Shown: positions 34,861-44,115, counted from the first letter of the stretch. The stretch: DNA of 64,000 nt from Diaphorobacter sp. HDW4B (GCF_011305535.1 NZ_CP049905.1:2180001-2244000); one strand, 5' to 3'. A program made the numbers and translations. Notes: generated by a model not told the origin, from the letters alone.

Positions 34861-34868
34861 GAGGGCAT

Positions 34869-34993
34869 CCCCCTGAGGCGCTGCGCGCCTTCCCCCTTCT
34901 CTCTCCGCGCTGCGCGCTACGGGAAGGGGGACACCGCCATCGCCGCGAGGCGGCTCTTGCTCGGCGGTACTCGTCAGGCCTGCTTTGCAGGCC
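34869..34993 (+). repeat. Intergenic repeat R2, copy 3
   Basis: This copy starts CCCCCTGAGG right after lplT. It has the paired CTTCCCCC and GGGAAGGGGG stretches, CACCGCC with GGCGGT, and a terminal hairpin GGCCTGC-TTT-GCAGGCC (34977-34993). Orientation follows lplT, as in the other two copies relative to their upstream genes. From 34994 to the next gene at 35175 nothing else is evident. Confidence 0.82.
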
Positions 34994-35174
34994 ATTGTTT
35001 TTGGCACCAGCCGCGCTGTCGAAATCGAAGAACGGTCGATGCGCGGCTTTGTTTTTCCGCTGACCGGAATCCGCAGCGTCCTCCTTCGCCATTCATGGCG
35101 TGATGCACCAACATCGTGCTTTGTTGGCAAGATGCGCGCTGCCTTCCCATTTCTTCACGACACCGCTTTCACTC

Positions 35175-36110
35175 ATGCATTCGCCGCTGCCGGTTTTCGC
35201 CCTGCTCTTCAACGCCCTGGTCTGGGGGCTGACCTGGTGGCCGTTCCGGCACATGAACGACGCTGGTCTGCACCCGCTCTGGGCCACGGCGGTCATGTAC
35301 ATCATGGTGCTCGTCGGCCTGCTCGCGTTTCGCCCCGGCATTCTCAAGCAACTGGCAGCGCATCCGGGCCTGTGGGTGCTGGCTTTGAGTTCCGGTCTGA
35401 ACAACGTCGCCTTCAACTGGGCCATCACCATCGGCGACGTGGTGCGCGTGATCCTGCTGTTCTATCTCATGCCCGCGTGGGCAATTCTGCTGGCCTGGAA
35501 AGTCCTCGGCGAGCGCCCCACGCCCGCCGCGATCGCGCGGCTGCTGCTCGCGTTTGCAGGCGTGTTCCTCGTCATCTGGCCCAAGGACGGCGGTTTTGCG
35601 CGCCTCTTCGCTGCGCTCTCACTGGCCGACTGGCTGGCGCTGTTCGGTGGCTTCATGTTCGCCTTCACCAACGTCACCCTGCGCCGCATGAGCAGCACGC
35701 CCGGACAGGCGCGTATGTTCGCCATGTTCGGCGGCTGCACGCTCATGGCCCTGCTCGCGGCCCTCGTCGGCGGGCGCATGGGCCTCGTGCCCGCCTTCCC
35801 CGCGCCCAACGCCAGCTGGATGATCACCGCCGTGGTTTTGGCTGTGGTGCTCGCCGTCGGCAACTGGGCGCTGCAATACGGCGCATCGCGGCTCGCCGCC
35901 TCGGTGACGGCGGTGGTCATGCTCAGCGAAGTGGCCTTCGCGAGCGTCTCGTCCGTCCTGCTCGGCGCAGCCCAACTCGACGCACGCAGCATCTTCGGCG
36001 GCGCGCTGATTCTGCTGGCCGCGCTCTGGTCCGCGTGGCCGCGACCTGCCAAGACAACCGACAAAGCGGCACAATCATCCGAATCACCACAGCGCTGCAC
36101 CACACCATGA
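35175..36110 (+). CDS. EamA-type drug/metabolite exporter
   Basis: This is a 311-residue inner-membrane protein with ten hydrophobic segments arranged as two EamA repeats (FALLFNALVWGLTWWPFRHM at the start; ALFGGFMFAFTNVTLRRM opens the second). EamA/DMT proteins export amino acids or metabolites; the substrate is not predictable. ATG 35175 (MHSPLPVFA) is used, since upstream codons show no family similarity. The stop overlaps the glutathione peroxidase start (ATGA). Confidence 0.88.
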   Translation: MHSPLPVFALLFNALVWGLTWWPFRHMNDAGLHPLWATAVMYIMVLVGLLAFRPGILKQLAAHPGLWVLALSSGLNNVAFNWAITIGDVVRVILLFYLMPAWAILLAWKVLGERPTPAAIARLLLAFAGVFLVIWPKDGGFARLFAALSLADWLALFGGFMFAFTNVTLRRMSSTPGQARMFAMFGGCTLMALLAALVGGRMGLVPAFPAPNASWMITAVVLAVVLAVGNWALQYGASRLAASVTAVVMLSEVAFASVSSVLLGAAQLDARSIFGGALILLAALWSAWPRPAKTTDKAAQSSESPQRCTTP

Positions 36111-36613
36111 CCAGCCTCTACGACTTCCAGGCCGCCCGCATCGACGGCCAGCCCGTGCGCCTGTCGGACTACCGCGGGCAGGTGCTGCTGATCGTGAACA
36201 CCGCCAGCGCCTGCGGCTTCACGCCGCAATTCGCAGGGCTGGAAGAACTGCACAAAAAATACGCAGCGCGCGGTCTGGTGCTGCTGGGCTTTCCGTGCAA
36301 CCAATTCGGCAAGCAGGACCCTGGAAACAACCTCGACATCGGCGCGTTCTGCGAGAAGAACTACGGCGTCGATTTCACGATGATGAGCAAGATCGACGTG
36401 AACGGTCCGAACGCCATTCCGCTCTACGACTGGCTCAAAAAGGAAGCGCCGGGCGTGCTTGGCACGAAGAGCATCAAGTGGAACTTCACCAAGTTCCTCA
36501 GCGGGCGTGATGGCAAGGTGATCAAGCGCTATGCGCCGAAAACCAAGCCGAGGGAGCTGGATGAGGATATCGAGTCGGCGTTGGCCGTCACGTACTCAAC
36601 ACCTCAGAGATGA
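36107..36613 (+). CDS. Glutathione peroxidase-like thiol peroxidase
   Basis: This 168-residue protein has the GPx tetrad: Cys36 in NTASACGFTPQ (Cys replacing selenocysteine), Gln in GFPCNQFGKQ, and Trp-Asn in IKWNFTKFL. It reduces peroxides, probably with thioredoxin as in most bacterial Cys-GPx enzymes. It is translationally coupled to the exporter gene (ATGA at 36107). Confidence 0.93.
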   Translation: MTSLYDFQAARIDGQPVRLSDYRGQVLLIVNTASACGFTPQFAGLEELHKKYAARGLVLLGFPCNQFGKQDPGNNLDIGAFCEKNYGVDFTMMSKIDVNGPNAIPLYDWLKKEAPGVLGTKSIKWNFTKFLSGRDGKVIKRYAPKTKPRELDEDIESALAVTYSTPQR

Positions 36614-36680
36614 AATAACGGACGGCCCACTCTTCAGTACATTTTCTTGGGTTCAATTGCTCAGAAACCCCGACGAACAG

Positions 36681-37562
36681 TCATTGCCATATTCGATATG
36701 GCCAAAACCCTTCATCATGCGCAATGCGGTGCCAGAGTTCTGCTGGAGAGCAACCGGTGATGCGTCTCGATTCTCGACACAGATGGGATTGATCTGAATA
36801 GCCCGTATCGGCTGCCACGCCGGACCAATGCGGTCTCCCTTCGTCCTCGGCTTCCATGGCCTGAAAGAACGCGCGCTCTGCACGGCCAAATCCTCTCAAT
36901 TCTCTGAGCGGCTGCCCGGCCCAGCGGCGAATTCTGCGCTCAACCTGACGCAGGCTTCTCCCTGCTTTGGACGTGGCCGCGCGCAATGCGAGTCCTTGGC
37001 TCCAATCGGCATAGCGATGAAGTCCGAGAACTTGCTTGGACCGTACAGCGAACCATTCAGTCTCAAGGAATTTTTCAATGAGCTCCAATCGTTCCTCATC
37101 TGACGCAGCATCGGCGACACGTTGGCACATTTCCAGCCAATTGGTGGGGAGAACTTCGCAGGCCGCGACCATCTGGTTCATCCATTGTCCTGGTTCGATT
37201 CCGGTAAGGGAATGCACGGCATCAGGAAGCAAAAGCAACATCATTCCATGCGCCGGTCCGGGAGACCACGTGATGGTTGGACGAGTAAATGGGCCGCTGA
37301 ACACGATGGATGCTGGAATGGCAGCCTTAGGGCTATGCAGCATGGCAGGAGCGCCGTAAGCGAGCATGGATCCCTCGCCACTGAACCACCAACTGATCGT
37401 GCACATGGGAGTTGCCGGGTAGTGATTGAATCGTTGCTCAGGCGCAAGCGCCGTATTTCTTGTGTCTCGCAACATCACTCCCCGAACACAGCCAGCAAGG
37501 GACAGTTTCGGCAACCACAATGTGGCAGTGGCATCGGAAATACTTGGTGACTCAGACGGCAT
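36681..37562 (-). CDS. AraC family transcriptional regulator
   Basis: This 293-residue protein has a C-terminal AraC/XylS double helix-turn-helix (RQVERRIRRWAGQPLRELRG, then GVAADTGYSDQSHLCRESRR and ITGCSPAEL) and an N-terminal sensor domain of a DUF6597-like or cupin kind. It is divergent from the DUF4336 gene at 37648 and may regulate it. Codon and base use are visibly more AT-rich than in the flanking genes, hinting at acquisition by transfer. The ligand is unknown. Confidence 0.85.
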   Translation of the reverse strand: MPSESPSISDATATLWLPKLSLAGCVRGVMLRDTRNTALAPEQRFNHYPATPMCTISWWFSGEGSMLAYGAPAMLHSPKAAIPASIVFSGPFTRPTITWSPGPAHGMMLLLLPDAVHSLTGIEPGQWMNQMVAACEVLPTNWLEMCQRVADAASDEERLELIEKFLETEWFAVRSKQVLGLHRYADWSQGLALRAATSKAGRSLRQVERRIRRWAGQPLRELRGFGRAERAFFQAMEAEDEGRPHWSGVAADTGYSDQSHLCRESRRITGCSPAELWHRIAHDEGFWPYRIWQ

Positions 37563-37647
37563 CCAGACACTCTAGCAAAGCCGATGGCATCTTCAAGATG
37601 TCGAAAAAATTCAATACATGAGCAGGGCCGCGCGGCACCATCGTTGC

Positions 37648-38322
37648 ATGCTTCAATCTATCGACGAAAACCTTTGGCATGCAATGCATGCGTTCACTGC
37701 AAATGGGCTGCCGATCACATCGCGCATGACAGTTGTCCGCCTGCCAGGGAAGAGACTGTTGATTCATTCTCCCATTCCGTTGAATGACACCATGCGGCAA
37801 CAATTGAGCGAACTGGGCAAGGTGGTATTCATCGTAGCGCCCAATCTTTATCACCACCTCTTTCTCGCATCTTTTGCCACAGCCTTTTCCGATGCAACCA
37901 TTCATGGCCCTCTGAACCTCCACAAAAAATGCCCCGACATCGCCACAATCCAACGTCTTCCATCGGGAGATTTCGCGGAGTGGTTGCCGGATCTCGAACA
38001 CTTTGCTTTTGAGGGCATCCCGGCAGGAAGCGAGTCTGTTTGGTTCCATCGCCCTTCAGCCACACTCATCGTCACCGACTTGGTTCAATGGATGCAAGGT
38101 CAGCTACCTTGGTCGACCAAAACATATGCCATGCTGACTGGCGTTCACAAGCACATGGCAGTGCCCCTGACAGTGCGTCTCTTGACACGTGATCGTGCAG
38201 CCGCCGCCAGGAGCGCAGAGCGTTTGCTGCGCTGGCCTTTCAAACGAGTGGTTTTTGCTCACAACACCATCATCGAGATTGATGCTCAGGCTCGCATGCG
38301 CAAAGCACTCGACGTGTTTTGA
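37648..38322 (+). CDS. DUF4336 family protein
   Basis: This 224-residue protein has the DUF4336 pattern: MLQSIDENLWHA at the start, MTVVRLPGKRLLIHSPIPL, and VFIVAPNLYHHLFLASFATA with the paired His residues. The fold is thought to resemble metallo-beta-lactamase; no activity is known. ATG 37648 is chosen because family members begin there; ATG 37618 would add ten residues. Neither has a clear ribosome site. It is divergent from the AraC gene and shares its lower GC content. Confidence 0.75.
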   Translation: MLQSIDENLWHAMHAFTANGLPITSRMTVVRLPGKRLLIHSPIPLNDTMRQQLSELGKVVFIVAPNLYHHLFLASFATAFSDATIHGPLNLHKKCPDIATIQRLPSGDFAEWLPDLEHFAFEGIPAGSESVWFHRPSATLIVTDLVQWMQGQLPWSTKTYAMLTGVHKHMAVPLTVRLLTRDRAAAARSAERLLRWPFKRVVFAHNTIIEIDAQARMRKALDVF

Positions 38323-38487
38323 GTCGCATATTTGAATTCATCATGAGAGCATATGTGCGCACGGGTTCATTCCATTGCCGTCCTCAACACCTACGCCAAA
38401 TCTACCGATCACGACCTCTGACCGAGTCCGATACCGCCAGGTCGACTGGGCAAGTTGCTGGATCAGTTGCATCCTCGCTCAGGATAG

Positions 38488-39177
38488 CTATTTCTCAAAC
38501 CCGCACTCCACCCGCCGCATCAGATCGGCCAACGTGCGTCCCGACTCCTGCGCGTAGGTTTCATCGAGCAGCTCGCACGTCTCGATGCGGTCCACGCGAA
38601 AGGTGCGGAAATCTTCACGCAGTTCGCACCAGGCGGACAGCGTCCACACTTTGCCCCAGTAGAGACACGCCAATGGCCGAACGCGGCGCTCGCTGGGTTT
38701 GTCTTCGAGATCGAGATACAGCAGCCGCACGAGTCGCTGCTGCTGCACCGCATCACGCAACGCCTTGAGCGTGGTCTGCGTGCGCTCGTTCAGCCCCGTA
38801 CCCGGTGCGAACAGCGCCTGTGCCTCGGCGGCAACGCGCGCGGAAGGGGGCAGCACCGAGAGGATCTTGCCCAGCGCGCTTTCGACATCGCGCGCCAGCG
38901 CACCGTCGATCCATGCCTGCGCCACGCGCGAGGCGATCACCAGCGCATTCGCCTCGGCCTGCGTGAACATCAACGGTGGCAGCTCGAAGCCCGAACCGAG
39001 CCGGTAACCCACGCCCGCCTCGCCCTCGATGGGCACGCCCTGATGCTGCAGATCGGCCACATCGCGGTAGACCGTGCGCAGCGACACCTCCAGCCGCTCA
39101 GCCAGAAAAGCGGCCGTGGACAGGCGTCGCCCACGGATGAGCTGCACCAGTTGGAAGAGTCTGTCGGCACGACGCAT
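38488..39177 (-). CDS. YafY-type regulator with WYL domain
   Basis: This 229-residue protein has an N-terminal helix-turn-helix (RADRLFQLVQLIRGRRLSTA, LEVSLRTVYRDVADL) and a C-terminal WYL ligand-sensing region (LVRLLYLDLEDKPSERRVRP, with CLYWGKVWTLSAWCELREDFRTFRVDRI). It lies 34 bp after the VOC gene in the same direction, and such pairs are common; the regulator may control the pair. From the end of the DUF4336 gene (38322) to 38487 I see no feature. Confidence 0.87.
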   Translation of the reverse strand: MRRADRLFQLVQLIRGRRLSTAAFLAERLEVSLRTVYRDVADLQHQGVPIEGEAGVGYRLGSGFELPPLMFTQAEANALVIASRVAQAWIDGALARDVESALGKILSVLPPSARVAAEAQALFAPGTGLNERTQTTLKALRDAVQQQRLVRLLYLDLEDKPSERRVRPLACLYWGKVWTLSAWCELREDFRTFRVDRIETCELLDETYAQESGRTLADLMRRVECGFEK

Positions 39178-39211
39178 GCGGCGATGTTACGCGGCTTGTT
39201 GTCGTCGTCGC

Positions 39212-39604
39212 TCAGCGAGACTTGGCGTGCAGGCCGATGGTGTTGCCTTCGGTGTCGCGCACATGGGCGATGAAGCCAATGTCCTTGGGCAACTCGACGC
39301 ATTCGTCGAGCACCTTGCCACCGGCCTTGGATGCACGCGCCATCGCGGCTTCCACGCTGGGCTCGCAATCGAGATAGATGCGCACACCCTTGTCGTTCGA
39401 AGGCTGGATCGAACCCGCGCCAACCAAGCAACCGCCGGTTGCCGGATCATCCGCAGCAAACAGGACCATGGGCACACAGCCACCCAAGTCTTCGCGATGC
39501 ATCTTGCGACCGAGCATGGCCTCGTAGAAGGTCTGCGCGCGCTGCAGATCGGTGCAGGGGATTTCGAACCAGTTGATGGCGGATTGAGCCGTGGATGCAG
39601 TCAT
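39212..39604 (-). CDS. VOC family protein
   Basis: This is a 130-residue glyoxalase/bleomycin-resistance-like protein: INWFEIPCTDLQRAQTFYEA at the start and AHVRDTEGNTIGLHAKSR at the end, with two beta-alpha-beta-beta-beta units. Function within the superfamily is not predictable. ATG 39604 has AGGAG upstream. It forms a likely two-gene operon with the downstream YafY-type regulator. Confidence 0.87.
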   Translation of the reverse strand: MTASTAQSAINWFEIPCTDLQRAQTFYEAMLGRKMHREDLGGCVPMVLFAADDPATGGCLVGAGSIQPSNDKGVRIYLDCEPSVEAAMARASKAGGKVLDECVELPKDIGFIAHVRDTEGNTIGLHAKSR

Positions 39605-39757
39605 GTGGAACTCCTGAACTTCACAAAAAGTTGAACAGGACTCCATGCTGACGACCCCCTACTGACACCGTAGTGTCAGCAGGCTGACGACAGCTTTTCA
39701 TGCATTCCCAACAGCGAGGTCAGCAGCGCAGCGGGCGCTCGAATTCACCCGCCACAA

Positions 39758-39850
39758 TGACGATATGGGGCCGCAGGCGCGACGCGAAGCCGCAGACAGT
39801 ATGCCGATACGGCAAGGCTTCGCAACAAAGCATGCGGCCCCATATCGTCA
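39758..39850. repeat. Nested 93-bp palindrome downstream of proQ
   Basis: Perfect 18-base outer arms (TGACGATATGGGGCCGCA at 39758-39775 and its reverse complement at 39833-39850) enclose GCGAAGCC/GGCTTCGC (39784-39791, 39816-39823) and TGCCG-ATA-CGGCA (39802-39814). The element lies 69 bp beyond the proQ stop, in a 315-bp gap with no gene. It could be an RNA hairpin in the proQ 3-prime region or a small mobile palindrome. No second copy was seen in the window. Confidence 0.8.
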
Positions 39851-39919
39851 CCTCAAAACGAAGACTGCTCATGCGCGCACCGACGCGCGCATTCGTCACA
39901 ACACTGCACCCGCAAAGGG

Positions 39920-40792
39920 TCAAGAACCGTTTTTCAGACGTCGTGCGCGGTCGAGTTGCTGCGCGACGGTGCGCGCTTGCATGCCGTACATGTCGGCAAA
40001 CGCTTCCACGCTGGCTGCTCCGCTCATCTCGTAGGCGCGCAGCAGCGCCTCGTCCTTGGCGCTGCGTGCGGCCACTTCGGCGAGTGCTTCGTCGAGCAGC
40101 GCATTGGTCGCTTCGTCGCGGCCGCGCACCAGTTCCAGATAGGCTTCGCGCGTGAGGCCGGAGGCCTCGAAGGCGATTTCCATGCGGCGGCGCAGCTTCT
40201 GCGTAAGGTCTTCACCATCGCGCGGCTTCTTGCGGCGGAATACTTCGACGAGCGCGTGGAACACATGTTCGGGAGCCATCTGCTCGACCACATTGCCAGC
40301 CAGATCGTGGCGCGGCTGGCCTTGCGAGACGGCTTGCAGATAGCGGCCGGAACGGGTGTGAATGCCCAGCGCCAGCTTCAGATCGGCAGGTGCGAACACG
40401 CCCGGCTGAGCGGCTTCGAGATCCTGAAAGATGCCGCGCTTGAGCGGCTTGGGGTTCTCGCCGAACAGGTTGGGGTAGAACTGCTGCAGTTGCAGCAGGG
40501 CTGGGTTGTTCTGGCGGCGCGGCGCGGCGGCATTGGCGTTCGCACCTCTGGCGTTGCCTTGCTGCTCAGCCTTGGCGGGCTGTTGCGTGGCTTCGGCAGC
40601 GCCCTCGGCGGCTGGCTTGGCCTTGTTGTGGCGGCGACCACCACGCTTGCGCCTGGGGGCAGCGCCGGAGCCCGATTCGCGCGATTCGGACTGAGGATTC
40701 TGCGGTGCGCCGACGTTGCTGTCGTTGTCGTTATTGGGCGCGCCGACGTCCGTCGCGGCAGACTTTTCGGCTTCAGTCACTGGAGAGTTCAT
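39920..40792 (-). CDS. ProQ/FinO domain RNA-binding protein
   Basis: The product is about 290 residues. The first 95 are disordered and basic (RRKRGGRRHNKAKP and Ala/Gln-rich runs). The FinO/ProQ domain spans roughly residues 95-200: ALLQLQQFYPNLFG, KPLKRGIFQDLEA and RYLQAVSQGQPRHDLAG. A helical C-terminal part follows. Proteins of this type bind structured sRNAs and mRNA 3-prime ends and act as RNA chaperones. ATG 40792 (MNSPVTE) is taken; a TTG two codons upstream is possible. A nested palindrome follows its stop. Confidence 0.88.
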   Translation of the reverse strand: MNSPVTEAEKSAATDVGAPNNDNDSNVGAPQNPQSESRESGSGAAPRRKRGGRRHNKAKPAAEGAAEATQQPAKAEQQGNARGANANAAAPRRQNNPALLQLQQFYPNLFGENPKPLKRGIFQDLEAAQPGVFAPADLKLALGIHTRSGRYLQAVSQGQPRHDLAGNVVEQMAPEHVFHALVEVFRRKKPRDGEDLTQKLRRRMEIAFEASGLTREAYLELVRGRDEATNALLDEALAEVAARSAKDEALLRAYEMSGAASVEAFADMYGMQARTVAQQLDRARRLKNGS

Positions 40793-40935
40793 TTGCAATC
40801 AATCGCGCAGCCCACATGGCTGCGCCTCAGTCAAAAACACGCCATCATGCCATTTTCGGGAAACCCACCGGCTTCTTTGGTCTGAATCACCGAGCAATGT
40901 GCCGAAAAAATCGATTCGCGCCCTGACGAAATCGA

Positions 40936-42180
40936 TCAGGCCAGCGCAGAATCCAGCGCCTCGATCCAGTGCTTGACGGGCACGCCCGTGCCCGACTGAA
41001 GGTGGGTGATGCAGCCGACGTTGCTCGACAGAATCAGCGCGGGCTTTTCATCGCCGCAGGCCTGATCGAGCGCGGCGAGCTTGCGTGCGCGCAGCTTCTT
41101 GGACAGCTCGGGCTGCAGAATCGAATAGGTGCCAGCGGAGCCGCAGCACAGGTGCGATTCGGTGCGCGAGGTCAGCATCTGAAAACCGAGCTTGGCCAGA
41201 TCGCGCTCCACACCGCCGCGCAGCTTCATCGCGTGCTGCAGCGTGCAGGGCGGGTGGTAGGCAAGCTTGCCCTTGAAGTTCACGCGGCCCTTCAGCTTTT
41301 CGGCCAGCTCGGGCAGCATCGCGGGCAGCAGCTCGCTGATGTCGCGCGCGATGGCGCTGATGCGCTTGGCCTTTTCGGCATATTGGGCATCGGCCTTGAG
41401 CGCATGCGCGTAGTCCTTGACCATCGCGCTGCAGCCCGATGCGTTGACCACGATGTGCTCGACCGCGCCCGACGACACCATCGGCCACCAGGCATCGATG
41501 TTGGCGCGCATCTGCGCACGGCCACCATCCTGATCGTTCATGTGGAACTTCACCGCACCGCAGCAACCGGCGTTGCCCGCGATCACGGTCTGGATGCCCA
41601 CGGCATCGAGCACGCGCGCGGTGGCGTAGTTGATGTTGGGAAGCATGGACGGCTGCACGCAGCCCGCGAGCAGCAGCACCTTGCGCGCATGTTCGCGCGT
41701 CGGCCACACGCCGTGCTCCGACTTGGGCGGCACCTTGGCCTGAATGCTTTCGGGCAGCAGACCGCGCACGGCCTGACCAAGCTTCATCGCCGGTGCGAAC
41801 AGCGGCGACGGAATGCCTTCCTTCAAGGCCCAGCGCTTGAGGCGCTCGCCCGCGGGACGTGGCACTTTCTCATCGACGACCTGACGACCGATGTCCAGCA
41901 GATGGCCGTATTGCACGCCGCTCGGGCAGGTGGTTTCGCAGTTGCGGCAGGTCAGGCACCGGTCCAGATGCTCCTGCGTGGCGCGCGTGGGTTCCTTGCC
42001 TTCGAGCACCTGCTTGATGAGGTAGATGCGGCCACGCGGGCCGTCGAGCTCGTCACCCAAAGTTTGGTAGGTGGGGCAGGTCGCGGTGCAGAAACCACAG
42101 TGCACGCACTTGCGCAGAATGGCCTCGGCCTCCTGCCCGTGCGGCGTGTTCTTGTACTCGGGAGCTAGCTGTGTTTGCAT
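40936..42180 (-). CDS. glcF: Glycolate oxidase iron-sulfur subunit
   Basis: This 414-residue protein has two [4Fe-4S] ferredoxin motifs (CVHCGFCTATCP near residue 25 and CLTCRNCETTCPSGV near residue 75) and two CCG domains (VLLLAGCVQPSMLP with NAGCCGA; LAYHPPCTLQHAMK with LCCGSAG). It passes electrons from the flavin subunits of glycolate oxidase to the membrane quinone pool. It follows glcE by 39 bp. The main flavin subunit gene glcD is not in the window. Confidence 0.94.
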   Translation of the reverse strand: MQTQLAPEYKNTPHGQEAEAILRKCVHCGFCTATCPTYQTLGDELDGPRGRIYLIKQVLEGKEPTRATQEHLDRCLTCRNCETTCPSGVQYGHLLDIGRQVVDEKVPRPAGERLKRWALKEGIPSPLFAPAMKLGQAVRGLLPESIQAKVPPKSEHGVWPTREHARKVLLLAGCVQPSMLPNINYATARVLDAVGIQTVIAGNAGCCGAVKFHMNDQDGGRAQMRANIDAWWPMVSSGAVEHIVVNASGCSAMVKDYAHALKADAQYAEKAKRISAIARDISELLPAMLPELAEKLKGRVNFKGKLAYHPPCTLQHAMKLRGGVERDLAKLGFQMLTSRTESHLCCGSAGTYSILQPELSKKLRARKLAALDQACGDEKPALILSSNVGCITHLQSGTGVPVKHWIEALDSALA

Positions 42181-42219
42181 GGCTTGCTTCGCTGATTCGG
42201 TTCGGTCGGGTCGGGGGCC

Positions 42220-43344
42220 TCAGCCGCCCGTGCCCATGCGGTGGGGTTGAAAGATGCCGGCCGGGTCGAAGGCCTGCTGGAGACGTCGGCTGACGGCCTG
42301 CAATGCCGCGTCCTGCTTGGGCGCAACGTCCTGCAGATGCATCGCCTCACCCACCCGGAACAGCGACGCATGACCGCCCGCCGATTGCGCCATCGCCAGC
42401 AACGCAGGGCCCGCATCCACGGGCGCATGCACCCAGCGCAGTGCGCCCTGCCACTCGATGAGCGGGGCCGCCACGCCTTGCGGCAAGGCCAGCACGTGCG
42501 CGGTCTGCGGGACGGACACACGCCAGAGCGCCAGCTCAGGCTGGGCCACGCCGTCGGCAAACCATGGCAGCGTGTGATCACGACAGGCTTCCCAGTCGGC
42601 AGCCACCTGCGCGCTTTCCTGGCGTTCACCGCCCATGACCACGCCTGCGGCTTCCACGGCGGCTCTTGCGCCGCGCAGACGCACATAGAGCCGGCCCTTG
42701 CCGCCCTCGTCCACCCAGCAACTGGCATTCAGCGGCAGCGGCTGACCGCCCCACGCATGCAGTTGCGCCAGTGCGCTCGCCTGGTCGCATTCGAATGTCA
42801 GCGTCGTCTCGGCCACCGGCGTCGGCAGCACCTTGAGGCTGACCTCGGTGATCACGCCCAGCGTGCCCCACGATCCCGCCATCAGCCGCGAAACGTCGTA
42901 GCCCGCGACGTTCTTCATCACCTGCCCGCCAAAGCGCAGCTGCTCGCCCTTGCCGTTGATGATCTCGATGCCGAGCACATAGTCGCGCACCGCGCCCACG
43001 CTGGCACGCGAAGGCCCGGACAAGCCCGCCGCCACCATGCCGCCGACCGTGCCGCCCGCCGCAAAACGCGGTGGCTCGAACGGCAGACATTGCCCGCGCG
43101 AGGCGAGTTCGGCCTCCAGCTCGGCCAGCGGCGTACCCGCACGCACGGTCACGACCAGTTCGCTGGGTTCGTAATCGACGATGCCGACATGGCCGCGCAT
43201 GTCCAGCCGTTCGGCTCGGCTGAGCGCGACCGTGGGCCCGCCCACGAAGTCCTTGGTGCCCCCGCCGCTGATGCGCAGGGCGCGGCCTTGCTGCGCGCTT
43301 TCGCGCACGCGTTCGATGATCTGGGAAAGCGCTGCTGATTCCAT
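42220..43344 (-). CDS. glcE: Glycolate oxidase FAD-binding subunit GlcE
   Basis: This 374-residue protein has an FAD-binding PCMH fold: ALRISGGGTKDFVGG, LVVTVRAGTPLAELEAELA and GGTVGGMVAAGLSGPSR. The shorter C-terminal part matches GlcE rather than GlcD. Together with GlcD and GlcF it oxidises glycolate to glyoxylate. ATG 43344 (MESAALSQ) fits the family start. It is followed directly by glcF. Confidence 0.92.
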   Translation of the reverse strand: MESAALSQIIERVRESAQQGRALRISGGGTKDFVGGPTVALSRAERLDMRGHVGIVDYEPSELVVTVRAGTPLAELEAELASRGQCLPFEPPRFAAGGTVGGMVAAGLSGPSRASVGAVRDYVLGIEIINGKGEQLRFGGQVMKNVAGYDVSRLMAGSWGTLGVITEVSLKVLPTPVAETTLTFECDQASALAQLHAWGGQPLPLNASCWVDEGGKGRLYVRLRGARAAVEAAGVVMGGERQESAQVAADWEACRDHTLPWFADGVAQPELALWRVSVPQTAHVLALPQGVAAPLIEWQGALRWVHAPVDAGPALLAMAQSAGGHASLFRVGEAMHLQDVAPKQDAALQAVSRRLQQAFDPAGIFQPHRMGTGG

Positions 43345-43445
43345 GCCGGGATGGTAGCGCCCCAACCCGGCCACGGGTTCACCGGGTTTGTGATTTTTTT
43401 GAAAAGCAGATGTGAGCGAATTGATGCCCGCTCATCAAAAGCGAC

Positions 43446-43976
43446 TCAGCGCTTGGCCCGGCGCAGGTCCTCGCGCAGCATGTTGAGCGCCAGGTCCAGC
43501 TCCTTCATGAGGAAATTGCGCGTCACCTTGCCACGCGCCTGCCCGCGCTCCTGCACGATGTAGACCGGATGGCTCACCGCCTCGGCATCGCCCGGCTTCT
43601 CGCGCAGCACGTTGATCGTCACGAAGGTGGCGGTGCCGCGACCCTGCGGCGAACCATGCGATGGACCGATCGCGCCGTACTGCAGCAACAAGGAAGCGGT
43701 CTGAGCGCGATCAGCGGGCCGCAGATCCGCATCGGTGATCACCTTCACGCCCACGTCGCGCAGATACACCGCCACGCGCTTGGCGATCAACGCGTGCGTC
43801 ACCCCAGCAGCCTTGGCCACATCGTCCAGCTCCGGATCGAGCAGCACGACCGCCTTCAACCCGCGCAAAGCCTGCACATCCCGATTCGTGATGTCCGTGG
43901 TCGCGAACGCCGACGCCGCCCCCGCCAGCAAAGTGAACGCCAGAACCGCCTTGAACCACTTGATGAAAACCTGCAT
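43446..43976 (-). CDS. Secreted protein of unknown function
   Basis: This is a 176-residue protein with a signal peptide (FIKWFKAVLAFTLLAGAASA, cleavage likely after AFA). The mature part is soluble, with VVLLDPELDDVAKAAGVTHA, DADLRPADRAQTASLLLQY and a C-terminal basic helix (ALNMLREDLRRAKR). ATG 43976 (MQVFIKW) lies nine bases after AGAGG; ATG 43982 is three bases from it and less likely. Not recognised. It is transcribed in the same direction as glcE, 101 bp upstream. Confidence 0.72.
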   Translation of the reverse strand: MQVFIKWFKAVLAFTLLAGAASAFATTDITNRDVQALRGLKAVVLLDPELDDVAKAAGVTHALIAKRVAVYLRDVGVKVITDADLRPADRAQTASLLLQYGAIGPSHGSPQGRGTATFVTINVLREKPGDAEAVSHPVYIVQERGQARGKVTRNFLMKELDLALNMLREDLRRAKR

Positions 43977-44115
43977 GAGCATGCACCTCTCGAGAAAAGA
44001 ACTGCGCGACACCCTGTCGCCGCTGCCCGGACTCTAGGCGCAATTGCGAGGAACGCGAAAATTCGAATTTCAATGGGGGTAATGTCCCACCTGCAAGCGT
44101 GTCAATCGGCAACCC

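Noticed and set aside
33475-35130. A 551-codon minus-strand frame opposite lplT
   Set aside because: It lies antisense to a recognisable transporter, and its sequence is compositionally typical of a high-GC shadow frame.
39700-40155. A 151-codon plus-strand frame across the nested palindrome
   Set aside because: It overlaps the 3-prime end of proQ in antisense, and the product is Arg-rich low-complexity sequence; the palindrome explains the region better.
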